Below are positions 1-6,305 of a DNA stretch of 13,728 bases, in pieces (within the stretch, counting starts at the first letter, position 1; every line of letters starts with the position of its first letter). The stretch is from an uncultured bacterium. GTDB lineage: Bacteria; Cyanobacteriota; Vampirovibrionia; Gastranaerophilales; Gastranaerophilaceae. Below the pieces are notes generated by a model, which saw nothing but the letters and a program-made list of their open reading frames with translations, was not told where the DNA came from and did no database searches. Both the position numbers and the translations under genes were made by a program. The stretch is from NCBI GenBank assembly GCA_900551965.1, contig URYF01000039.1, positions 1 to 13,728 on the forward strand. Direction: 5' to 3'.

Positions 1-18
1 CCCGCTTCTATTTTTTTA

Positions 19-1797
19 TTAATCTTTTTTTACCGTACTTTTAATGTGCAGTTCTCGCATTTGCTGTAAAGAAGCCTCACCCGGTGCATCGCTCATTAAG
101 TCTTTAGCGCTTGCATTCTTAGGGAATGCAATAACGTCACGGATGGAGTCTGTTCTGCAAAGCAGTGCAACCAATCTATCCAAACCGATTGCAAGACCGG
201 CATGAGGCGGTGTACCATATTGAAGAGCATTAACCATAAATCCAAATTTTTCAGTTGCTTCTTCTTCGGTTAAACCTAACGCTTTGAAGATTGCGGATTG
301 AACTTCTGAAGAGTGGATTCTAACTGATCCGCCGCCTAATTCTGTTCCGTTATAAACAATATCGTAAGCGATAGATTTAACGTTACCCAAATCTCCTGAT
401 TTTAGTTTGTCTAAATCTTCAATACAAGGTGAAGTGAACGGGTGGTGCATTGCCATAAATCTGCCTTCTTCGTCAGACCATTCAAACATAGGGAAATCTA
501 CAACCCATAACAGATTGTGTTTAGATTCATCAATCAGATTTAGAGATTTACCAAAGTGTAATCTTAATCTGCCCATAATATCATAAACCAGTTTTGGTTT
601 GTCTGCTACAAAGAATATGATATCGCCAGGTTGGGCACCTGCTCTATCTTGAATAGCTTTTGCTTGCTCTTCTGTAACGAATTTCAATACAGGAGATTTT
701 GCAGTGCCGTCTTCATTGTAGATAATGTTAGCCAAAGCTTTAGCCCCGAATGATACAGCAATTTTTGTAATATCATCTATTTCTTTTCTTGAATATTTAG
801 CTCCGCCCGGAATTCTGATACCGCGAACAATACCACCGTTTTCTAATGTGTTTTTAACGATTTGGAATTCTGATTGAAGAATGATATCGCCGATGTCAAA
901 TAATTCCAGACCAAATCTTGTATCAGGTTTATCAGAACCAAATCTGTCCATAGCTTCTTGCCAAGGCATTTGAATAAACGGAGGTTTAACTTCAACACCT
1001 GCAGCTTTGAAAGCATCAACGATAAGACCTTCGACAACTCTGATTACGTCTTGTTGTTCAACAAAAGACATTTCTAAGTCAACTTGAGTAAATTCAGGTT
1101 GTCTGTCTGCTCTTAAATCTTCATCTCTAAAGCATTTAGCAATTTGGTAATATCTTTCAATGCCGCCTACCATCAGTAATTGTTTGAAAATTTGAGGAGA
1201 TTGCGGTAATGCGTAGAATTTACCTTCTTGAACACGAGATGGTACAAGATAATCTCTGGCACCTTCCGGAGTTGTTTTGATAAGTATTGGAGTTTCAACT
1301 TCCAAAAAGTCTAGGTTGTTCAAATAATTTCTGATAGCTTGAACGATATCATGACGCATAATCAGTTTTGATAACATTGGTTCACGTCTTAAATCAAGGT
1401 ATCTGTATTTTAATCTGATATCTTCTGAAACATTGTCATCATCAAGAACAAAAGGTAAAACTTTTGAAGCTGATAATACTTCTATAGTTTCCGGATACAT
1501 TTCAACCTGGCCTGTAGGGTATTTTTCATTATAAGTTTCCTCAGGTCTTTTTGAAACTTTTCCGCTTACTTTAATAACATATTCAGATCTTACATGTTCT
1601 AAAACTTTATGTATTTGCGGGTTAATTTGAGGGTTTGCGACAATTTGAAAATATCCGCTTCTATCTCTCAATTCAACAAATAAAATTCCCCCTAAGTCAC
1701 GAATACAAGAAACCCAGCCTGACAACGTAATTTGTTCATTTATGTTTGCCAAGGTTAGTTTTCCACATTCGTGGTCTTTAAACTTTGTTTTAATCAT
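19..1797 (-). CDS. aspS: Aspartyl-tRNA synthetase, bacterial type
   Basis: This class II synthetase (592 aa) charges tRNA-Asp with aspartate in the cytoplasm. Residues 1-110 are the OB-fold anticodon-binding domain (GWVS...RDLGG..F.ELRDR). Motif 2 reads FRDEDLRADRQPEFTQVD (223-240) and motif 3 GLAIGLDRL (534-542). The substrate loop LPQSPQIFKQLL is at 197-208. The insertion at about 300-405 is the GAD domain of bacterial AspRS, and the C-terminus has the family's RDVIAFPKN. Length matches E. coli AspRS (about 590). The position that is His in non-discriminating enzymes (RDHG) is Leu35 here (RDLG). The later Gly-marker position is Glu (RPEETYN). Both favour a tRNA-Asp-specific enzyme, which is inference from published determinants. 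AAGGAA lies 6 nt before the ATG and fixes the start. Identification is secure. Confidence 0.98.
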   Translation of the reverse strand: MIKTKFKDHECGKLTLANINEQITLSGWVSCIRDLGGILFVELRDRSGYFQIVANPQINPQIHKVLEHVRSEYVIKVSGKVSKRPEETYNEKYPTGQVEMYPETIEVLSASKVLPFVLDDDNVSEDIRLKYRYLDLRREPMLSKLIMRHDIVQAIRNYLNNLDFLEVETPILIKTTPEGARDYLVPSRVQEGKFYALPQSPQIFKQLLMVGGIERYYQIAKCFRDEDLRADRQPEFTQVDLEMSFVEQQDVIRVVEGLIVDAFKAAGVEVKPPFIQMPWQEAMDRFGSDKPDTRFGLELFDIGDIILQSEFQIVKNTLENGGIVRGIRIPGGAKYSRKEIDDITKIAVSFGAKALANIIYNEDGTAKSPVLKFVTEEQAKAIQDRAGAQPGDIIFFVADKPKLVYDIMGRLRLHFGKSLNLIDESKHNLLWVVDFPMFEWSDEEGRFMAMHHPFTSPCIEDLDKLKSGDLGNVKSIAYDIVYNGTELGGGSVRIHSSEVQSAIFKALGLTEEEATEKFGFMVNALQYGTPPHAGLAIGLDRLVALLCRTDSIRDVIAFPKNASAKDLMSDAPGEASLQQMRELHIKSTVKKD

Positions 1798-1803
1798 CTC
1801 TTA

Positions 1804-1845
1804 TTCCTTTTTCGTCTATTTATATCGCAACTATTATTTTAACAA
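1804..1845 (-). promoter_or_regulatory. Candidate aspS promoter and ribosome binding site
   Basis: Read on the minus strand, a TATAAA -10-like box (1819-1824) follows TTGTTA (1840-1845) with a short 15-nt spacer. TTTTTG slightly upstream gives an 18-nt spacer instead. An AAGGAA Shine-Dalgarno (1804-1809) lies 6 nt before the aspS ATG. The ribosome site is clear and the promoter assignment is weak. Confidence 0.35.
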
Positions 1846-1851
1846 AAACAC

Positions 1852-1891
1852 AAAAAAAAGACTACAATATGTAACATTTGTAATCTTTTTT
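1852..1891 (-). terminator. Rho-independent terminator after the 99-aa gene
   Basis: On the minus strand AAAAAAGATTACAA (1891-1878) pairs with TTGTAGTCTTTTTT (1867-1854). There is one U-G wobble and a 10-nt loop, and the run of T continues to 1852. It begins 14 nt past the stop codon of the 1905-2204 gene, so it probably ends that transcript and insulates aspS. The other strand also shows a T run, so it may work in both directions. Confidence 0.75.
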
Positions 1892-1904
1892 CTCAGTTTT
1901 TTTA

Positions 1905-2204
1905 TTACGCTTCTTTTATAATCTGGCAGGAATGTACTACATCAAGGTTAATGTTGTAGCATTTAATATGTTCCGGCTGATATTCGACGTTTTCCCTGTT
2001 TGCAACAATAACGTCATAAAGCTGTATGAATTTATTTCCGCAATTTAATGTGTAGAACAGAAGATTTTCGTTTGTCGGGTTTTTAACCACAGATGGTATT
2101 GGGAGGTATAATCTGCCTGTTATAAGGTATTCTTCTGTCGTAACAAGTATTTTAATATGTTCTTTGCCTGTTTGAAATTCTAATGAATTATCTTCTTTTT
2201 TCAT
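1905..2204 (-). CDS. Small conserved-looking protein of unknown function (99 aa)
   Basis: I do not recognise a named family with confidence. The protein has no signal peptide or membrane segment and so is probably cytoplasmic. It reads as alternating beta-strand pattern: HIKILVTTEEYLITGRLYLP (residues 16-35), then LLFYTLNCGNKFIQLYDVIVAN (48-69), then YNINLDVVHSCQII. The layout 'strand - threshold G - strand - short loop - F.I.L.DV' loosely recalls small cyanobacterial beta-rich domains in which a later strand reads 'F..L.DV', but this is only a resemblance. Coding is supported by a clear Shine-Dalgarno (AGAGGAT, 2211-2217), a well-spaced promoter and a hairpin terminator, so it is a single-gene transcription unit. 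It is divergent from rqcH, with 81 bp between the start codons. Confidence 0.8.
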   Translation of the reverse strand: MKKEDNSLEFQTGKEHIKILVTTEEYLITGRLYLPIPSVVKNPTNENLLFYTLNCGNKFIQLYDVIVANRENVEYQPEHIKCYNINLDVVHSCQIIKEA

Positions 2205-2228
2205 GTTTTTATCCTCTTTTCTGTGACA

Positions 2229-2257
2229 ATAATAGCATATTTTTCGCTAATGGACAA
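2229..2257 (-). promoter_or_regulatory. Sigma-70-type promoter of the 99-aa gene
   Basis: On the minus strand TTGTCC (2257-2252) and TATTAT (2234-2229) are separated by exactly 17 nt. The predicted start site gives a leader of about 20 nt that contains the AGAGGAT ribosome site. This is one of the best sigma-70-like promoters in the window. Confidence 0.65.
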
Positions 2258-2285
2258 TAGTTTTATTTTTTAGTAAGCTCGTAAT

Positions 2286-3707
2286 ATGATTACATTTGAT
2301 GTTTTAACATTAAAAGCTTTTTATGATGAACAATCAGGCTTTTTGTCAGGGGCAAGGATTAATAAAATTCAGCAGCCTACAAGAAGAGAATTTGTTTTTA
2401 CTTTACGCAAAAACAGTGAATCAAGGCAATTATACATTAATATAAATCCGGAGTTTTATCATATTAGTTTTATGAGCAGGGAAAATGCAGCAAAGCGTAT
2501 TATTGAAATTCCGCAAAAGCCTCCGATGTTTTGTATGCTGCTTCGCAAATATCTGGAAAATTCTCGTATTGCAAAAGTTAATCAGCCGAAAAATGAGCGG
2601 ATTTTGGAGTTTTATATCGAAACCTATAACGAAGTCGGGGAAATGATTTATCTTTGTTTGGCATGTGAATTTATGGGTAAACATTCCAATATGATTTTGT
2701 ATAATTATGACACTAATATAATAATTGGCTGTGCGCATAATGTCGGGGCTGAAAAAAGCAGGGAGCGCGAGATATACGGCGGTCTGCCCTATGTGTATCC
2801 GCCAAAGCAAAATCAAACTAATAAAACCTGGGCAAGCCTTGTTAAAGAACAGGGTAATGTTGTTTGCGTAAATGACTTAATTGATGATTATTATTCCGGT
2901 TATATTGCAGAAGTAAAGTTTAAGAATTTAAAAACTACCTATAAAAGCCTTATAGAACAGAAATTGAAAAAGGTTAATAAGTCTTTAAAACAGATGGAAT
3001 ATAAAGTTTTGTCAGATTCAGACAGTGATAAATACAGGCTTTATGGAGATTTGATAATGGCAAATCTTTATAATTTGAATGATTTTAGTAAAGAGATTTC
3101 TGTATATGATTACGAAAATGATAAACAAATTACTATAAGACTTGATGAAACAAAATCTTTGAAAGATAATGCCAATCGTTTTTATAAACTTTATAACAAA
3201 GCAAAAACTGCAAAAGGTAAATTAGAGGCTTTAATAGAAGAATCAAACGTAAAAAAATCGTATTTAGAAGACATTTTATACTCAATCAATGCTTCTGATA
3301 CAATTGATGAGCTTTTTGAAATATCTTCCGAGGTTCTGGAAACTAAATCTGAGAGTAAGAAGTCTAAAAAAGTTTTTGAGATTTTAACCTTAACAACAGA
3401 AAATGATACAAGAATTTATATTGGTAAAAACAACAAACAAAATGATTATATAATCTCAAAACTTGCATCTGAAGACGATTTGTGGTTCCACGTTCATAAC
3501 TGTGCAGGTTCTCATGTTTTGTTAAAAACGAATAATCTGACAGATGAATTGATTATGAAATGTGCAAAATTAGCAAAAGAGTATTCCAGTGTTAAAAACT
3601 CTTCAAAAATCGGGGTTATTTATACAAAACGAAAATATCTACGCAAGCCGCCGGGCGCTGCGTTGGGGTATGTAACATACCGTAATGAAAAAGAAATTGT
3701 GGTATAA
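2286..3707 (+). CDS. rqcH: RqcH/NFACT-family ribosome quality-control protein, compact form
   Basis: RqcH (YloA/FbpA, homolog of Rqc2/NEMF) binds the 50S subunit with peptidyl-tRNA after ribosome splitting and recruits tRNA-Ala to add an alanine tail to stalled chains. Residues 1-173 are the NFACT-N domain, with PPMFCMLLRKYLE (79-91) and EFMGKHSNMIL (128-138). A predicted coiled coil spans about 210-350, including RLYGDLIMANLYNL (251-264). The NFACT-R (DUF814) domain covers about 363-473, with DDLWFHVHNCAGSH (397-410) and the family's ending GYVTYRNEKEIVV. At 473 aa it is about 100 residues shorter than B. subtilis RqcH, and the gap falls between NFACT-N and the coiled coil, where the helix-hairpin-helix part belongs. 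The conserved Asp-Arg pair appears as Glu104-Arg105. No Shine-Dalgarno precedes the ATG, and an in-frame stop at 2274-2276 rules out an earlier start. Confidence 0.9.
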   Translation: MITFDVLTLKAFYDEQSGFLSGARINKIQQPTRREFVFTLRKNSESRQLYININPEFYHISFMSRENAAKRIIEIPQKPPMFCMLLRKYLENSRIAKVNQPKNERILEFYIETYNEVGEMIYLCLACEFMGKHSNMILYNYDTNIIIGCAHNVGAEKSREREIYGGLPYVYPPKQNQTNKTWASLVKEQGNVVCVNDLIDDYYSGYIAEVKFKNLKTTYKSLIEQKLKKVNKSLKQMEYKVLSDSDSDKYRLYGDLIMANLYNLNDFSKEISVYDYENDKQITIRLDETKSLKDNANRFYKLYNKAKTAKGKLEALIEESNVKKSYLEDILYSINASDTIDELFEISSEVLETKSESKKSKKVFEILTLTTENDTRIYIGKNNKQNDYIISKLASEDDLWFHVHNCAGSHVLLKTNNLTDELIMKCAKLAKEYSSVKNSSKIGVIYTKRKYLRKPPGAALGYVTYRNEKEIVV

Positions 3708-3711
3708 CCTT

Positions 3712-3731
3712 ACATAATAATTATTATGGGA
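3712..3731 (+). repeat. Left terminal inverted repeat, self-palindromic
   Basis: ACATAATAATTATTATGGGA is the exact reverse complement of 4070-4089. Its core CATAATAATTATTATG is itself a perfect 16-bp palindrome. It begins 5 nt after the rqcH stop codon. Confidence 0.8.
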
Positions 3732-3761
3732 GCATAAATTCCTCCATATTAAATTATTGTA

Positions 3762-3793
3762 GACCGCTTTCTTTGACCGCAAAGAAAGCGGTC
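3762..3793. repeat. Perfect 14-bp hairpin (H1) inside the insertion
   Basis: GACCGCTTTCTTTG (3762-3775) pairs perfectly with CAAAGAAAGCGGTC (3780-3793) around the loop ACCG. No T run follows, so it is not an obvious intrinsic terminator for rqcH, although it could stabilise the 3' end of that mRNA. Confidence 0.85.
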
Positions 3794-3805
3794 AGAAAGA
3801 AACTC

Positions 3806-3934
3806 TTGACCAGCACTCCGTTCGCTAATAAAATATGATGTTCAACCCCAAATGAGCAAACTCACTACCGTTCAAACATGCTCATTTTTGTAGTTGTTTC
3901 ACATTTATTTTATTGCTCACTACGTGGAGGTCAA
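3806..3934. repeat. Long imperfect hairpin (H2) inside the insertion
   Basis: Several stems nest in order. TTGACC (3806-3811) pairs with GGTCAA (3929-3934), and TCC (3817-3819) with GGA (3926-3928). AATAAAATA (3827-3835) pairs with TATTTTATT (3906-3914), extended by GC/GC past one bulge. ATGT (3838-3841) pairs with ACAT (3901-3904), CAAC (3843-3846) with GTTG (3893-3896), and AAATGAGCA (3850-3858) with TGCTCATTT (3879-3887). The apical loop is 20 nt. The collinear order of the stems argues for one extended structure. Confidence 0.6.
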
Positions 3935-3935
3935 A

Positions 3936-4043
3936 CAATTTAATGTCTAAATTGAGGAGTCCTTACGAGTGAAGTACCGGACTCTGGTTTAGAGGCACTT
4001 TTGACATCAAAAGTGCCCCTGTCTGGAAGACCCGTCGGAGACA
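3936..4043. repeat. Chain of four short hairpins (H3-H6) inside the insertion
   Basis: H3 is CAATTTA/TAAATTG (3936-3942/3948-3954). H4 is GAGTCC/GGACTC (3957-3962/3979-3984) with an inner TAC/GTA. H5 is GGCACTTTTGA/TCAAAAGTGCC (3994-4004/4007-4017), a perfect 11-bp stem. H6 is TGTCT/AGACA (4020-4024/4039-4043). H4 and H5 also hold an imperfect direct repeat of about 26 bp (3962-3987 and 4001-4026), each copy ending TCTGG. Confidence 0.6.
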
Positions 4044-4069
4044 AGAAAAATAAATTCTATATAATTCAT

Positions 4070-4089
4070 TCCCATAATAATTATTATGT
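4070..4089 (-). repeat. Right terminal inverted repeat, self-palindromic
   Basis: TCCCATAATAATTATTATGT is the exact reverse complement of 3712-3731 and carries the same 16-bp palindromic core. It ends at the TATAAT box (4090-4095) upstream of rsmE, so a protein bound here could affect that promoter. Confidence 0.8.
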
Positions 4090-4111
4090 TATAATACCCT
4101 TGTACAAGGGG
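4090..4111 (+). promoter_or_regulatory. Candidate rsmE -10 box and ribosome binding site
   Basis: A consensus TATAAT lies at 4090-4095. The best upstream hexamer (TTCATT, 4065-4070, 19-nt spacer) is poor, so the -35 is unconvincing. AAGGGG (4106-4111) is a Shine-Dalgarno 6 nt before the ATG at 4118. It fixes the rsmE start there and not at the upstream in-frame TTG at 4001. Confidence 0.45.
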
Positions 4112-4117
4112 TTAAAT

Positions 4118-4861
4118 ATGCCGCATTTTTTTATAAATTCAAAACAGCGAAATACCGATATTATTGAAATAACAGATTCGGAAAATTACCGTCATATAGC
4201 ACGTTCGCTGCGAGCCAGAGCCGGTGAATCTTTGCTGCTTATTGATGAAAATAAAGTTCAGTATGAAACTATTATTGAAGAAATCACTAATTCAAAAATT
4301 ATGGTAAGGGTTCAAAACTCTTACCCCTCAAAAAGGTTTTTGGATTTTGAACTTTATCTTGCCCAGAGTCCGCTAAGAAGTGATGCGCAGGGACTGATTA
4401 TTGAAAAAGCTACAGAACTTGGAGTGTCCGGTGTTTATCCTGTTCTGACCGATAATTGTACACTTAACAAATCTGTTATTGAAAAGAAAATCCAAAAGTG
4501 GCAAAAAATTATGTATGAATCTTCAAAACAGTGTGAAAGAGCTGAAGTGCCAACATGTTTTGAACTATCGAATATTGATAATGTTTTAAAGTCAAATAAA
4601 TTTGACAAAGTAATTGTTTTTTGTGAAAGAATTGCAGATAAAACGATTAGAGAGTCATTTAAGCTAAACCCTGTAAAACCCGGGGATAATGTTCTTGTAA
4701 TCATTGGGCCAGAGGGCGGTTTTTCTCAAGAGGAATTTGATTACTTTAAAGAAAAAGGGTTGGAAATGTTGACTTTGGGGGATTTGATTTTACGTGCAGA
4801 AACGGCTGTTGTTGTGGCTTTAGGTAATATAATTTATGAATATTCAAATTTTGACAGATAA
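4118..4861 (+). CDS. rsmE: 16S rRNA (uracil1498-N3)-methyltransferase RsmE
   Basis: RsmE is a SPOUT-class enzyme that uses SAM to methylate N3 of U1498 in helix 44 of the assembled 30S subunit. The 247-aa length is normal for the family. The N-terminal PUA-like part (1-70) has MPHFFI...H.ARSLRAR.GE. The SPOUT domain follows, with QSPLRSDAQGLIIEKATELGVSGVYP (83-108, residues split by short variable steps), KWQKIMYESSKQCERAEVP (127-145), the knot loop GPEGGFSQEE (197-206) and LGDLILRAETA (220-230). The start at 4118 gives the family's typical Met-Pro-x-Phe-Phe opening and has AAGGGG before it. Its last 26 nt overlap the next gene, so the two are probably translated from one mRNA. Confidence 0.95.
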   Translation: MPHFFINSKQRNTDIIEITDSENYRHIARSLRARAGESLLLIDENKVQYETIIEEITNSKIMVRVQNSYPSKRFLDFELYLAQSPLRSDAQGLIIEKATELGVSGVYPVLTDNCTLNKSVIEKKIQKWQKIMYESSKQCERAEVPTCFELSNIDNVLKSNKFDKVIVFCERIADKTIRESFKLNPVKPGDNVLVIIGPEGGFSQEEFDYFKEKGLEMLTLGDLILRAETAVVVALGNIIYEYSNFDR

Positions 4862-6242
4862 AATTAAAAATGATGATATATTAAATAATCTTGCAAGTTT
4901 CTTTGATAATGAAATTTATCTTGTAGGAGGGGCGGTTCGCGATGCCTTGGTTGGTAAAACCTCCTATGACAGGGATTTGATTGTTTTAGATGAAGATGCA
5001 GGAGTGTTTTCGCAAAAAGTTTCAGAATTTTTTAACGGTGTATTTATACCTCTAGATGTTGAAAATAATATTTATAGAATTGTTCTTGAGGATAGAAAAA
5101 ATTATCTTGATATAACAAATCCGGTTGGAGGTTCTTTGGAAAAGGATATTCAGCGCAGGGATTTGACTATAAATTCTATTGCTGTAAATATCAAAACGGG
5201 TGAGGTTCCGGAGTTTTGCAATTCTTATGTTGAAGATTTAGAAAATAAAATTATTCGCGGTATTTGTGAGGAAAATTTTACAGATGATCCGTTAAGGCTT
5301 CTTAGAATATTTCGTTTTTATTCTGTCTTGGGCTTTGATATTGATGAAAGTGTAATGAGTATTTCTCAAAAACATGCAGCACTTATTGATAAACCTGCAA
5401 AAGAACGGGTTGAATATGAGCTGATGAAGCTTTTTGACGGGAAGTTTGCCGCTGATGCTTTGTTAAAGATGGATGAATGCGGGATTTTGGAACGTCTTTT
5501 CCCTTTTGTGAGAGAGTTAAAGCAGGTTCCGCCAAATCTTCATCACCATCTGTGTTTGTTTAATCATAGTATTGAAACTATTCGTCAGGTTGGAATTTTA
5601 TATGAAAACTCATCAGAGGTTGTTAGGTCTCATCTTGAAAAAGTTGATTTTGGCGGGTTTTCTCGTCTGGCGCATCTGCGTTTGGCTTGTTTTATGCACG
5701 ATATCGGTAAATTTTCAACCTGGACTATTGAGCAAGATACAGGACGGCATAGATTTATAAAACATGAAGAAGTTGGGGCAAAGGCAGCTCCTGCAATTCT
5801 GCGTGGGTTATCTTTTTCAAATAAACAGATTGAATATATTTCATATATTATCAAAAAACATATGTACCCGACAGCTGTTGTATCGGCTCCTGAGTTGAAT
5901 GATAAAGTTATGATGCGCTATGTACGAAAATCCGGAGATAATGCTATTGATAATATTTTAATAGCTCAAGCTGACAGGCTTTCAGCCAGAGGACCTGAAA
6001 TAACTGATGATATGGTTAATGAAAATCTTTCGGCATTAAATATGCTTCTTGATTTTTATCTGACAGTGAAAGACAATTTGAAACCTCTGCCTAAATTGCT
6101 TGATGGAAACGAGGTTATGCAAATACTTGATTTAAAACCGTCTAGGCGGCTTGGTGAGATTCTGGAAGCTTTATATGAGGCGCAGATTTCGGGTGATGTT
6201 TTAACAAAAGAAGATGCTGTTAAATTTGTTAAAACTGTCTGA
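4836..6242 (+). CDS. cca: tRNA nucleotidyltransferase (CCA-adding type) with HD domain
   Basis: This class II nucleotidyltransferase adds or repairs the 3' CCA of tRNAs with CTP and ATP. The head domain has LVGGAVRDAL (29-38) and the metal-binding Asp pair DRD (45-47). RRDLTINSIA (107-116) follows, then the neck motif DDPLRLLRIFRF (150-161). An HD domain comes after, with His244, HD 288-289 (FMHDIGK), His310, His342 and Asp380. HD domains in this family usually give phosphohydrolase activity. The C-terminus LDGNEVMQILDLKPSRRLGEIL is typical. At 468 aa it is in the range of HD-containing bacterial enzymes. It overlaps rsmE by 26 nt with only a weak AGG upstream, which suggests translational coupling. 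Some lineages split CC- and A-addition between two paralogs, and sequence alone does not exclude a partial-activity enzyme. Confidence 0.92.
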   Translation: MNIQILTDKIKNDDILNNLASFFDNEIYLVGGAVRDALVGKTSYDRDLIVLDEDAGVFSQKVSEFFNGVFIPLDVENNIYRIVLEDRKNYLDITNPVGGSLEKDIQRRDLTINSIAVNIKTGEVPEFCNSYVEDLENKIIRGICEENFTDDPLRLLRIFRFYSVLGFDIDESVMSISQKHAALIDKPAKERVEYELMKLFDGKFAADALLKMDECGILERLFPFVRELKQVPPNLHHHLCLFNHSIETIRQVGILYENSSEVVRSHLEKVDFGGFSRLAHLRLACFMHDIGKFSTWTIEQDTGRHRFIKHEEVGAKAAPAILRGLSFSNKQIEYISYIIKKHMYPTAVVSAPELNDKVMMRYVRKSGDNAIDNILIAQADRLSARGPEITDDMVNENLSALNMLLDFYLTVKDNLKPLPKLLDGNEVMQILDLKPSRRLGEILEALYEAQISGDVLTKEDAVKFVKTV

Positions 6243-6251
6243 TATGGTAGC

Positions 6252-6288
6252 TTTACATTTTAATTTTATGCTAAAATAACAATGTAAA
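6252..6288 (+). promoter_or_regulatory. Hairpin with extended -10 box upstream of the AsmA-like gene
   Basis: TTTACATT (6252-6259) pairs with AATGTAAA (6281-6288), and ATTTTA (6263-6268) with TAAAAT (6272-6277), around the loop TGC. The hairpin is almost continuous. The inner arm also reads TGCTAAAAT, a good extended -10 box, but without a convincing -35. No T run follows, so a terminator is unlikely. GAGGTGAGG (6295-6303) is the ribosome site for the next gene. Confidence 0.35.
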
Positions 6289-6305
6289 AACTTGAGGTGA
6301 GGGAT

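Larger units (their letters stand above)
3710..4091. mobile_element. MITE-like structured insertion between rqcH and rsmE
   Basis: This stretch fills the 410-bp gap between two genes and has no plausible gene of its own. A perfect 20-bp inverted repeat marks its ends (3712-3731 and 4070-4089). TTA lies directly outside both ends (3710-3712 and 4089-4091), which looks like a 3-bp target duplication. Inside are at least five hairpins that use most of the sequence, listed separately. Its GC-rich stems and stop-rich frames differ from the AT-rich genes around it. It could be a non-autonomous element moved by a transposase elsewhere, a structured RNA, or an intergenic repeat family. Sequence alone cannot tell these apart. 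Confidence 0.55.

Noticed and set aside
3762..3793. Intrinsic terminator of rqcH
   Set aside because: The stem is excellent but no T run follows on the plus strand.
3860..3890. tRNA-like T-loop (GTTCAAAC)
   Set aside because: No acceptor, D or anticodon arms can be built around it.
3806..3934. Integron attC site
   Set aside because: The long imperfect hairpin recalls attC, but the RYYYAAC and GTTRRRY end boxes are missing and there is no integrase or cassette.
4001..4117. Longer rsmE reading from TTG at 4001
   Set aside because: The added 39 residues come from the hairpin element, no ribosome site precedes 4001, and ATG 4118 has AAGGGG and the family's N-terminus.
6297..6305. GTG start of the AsmA-like gene
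   Set aside because: The GTG overlaps the ribosome site itself, and ATG 6306 has correct spacing.
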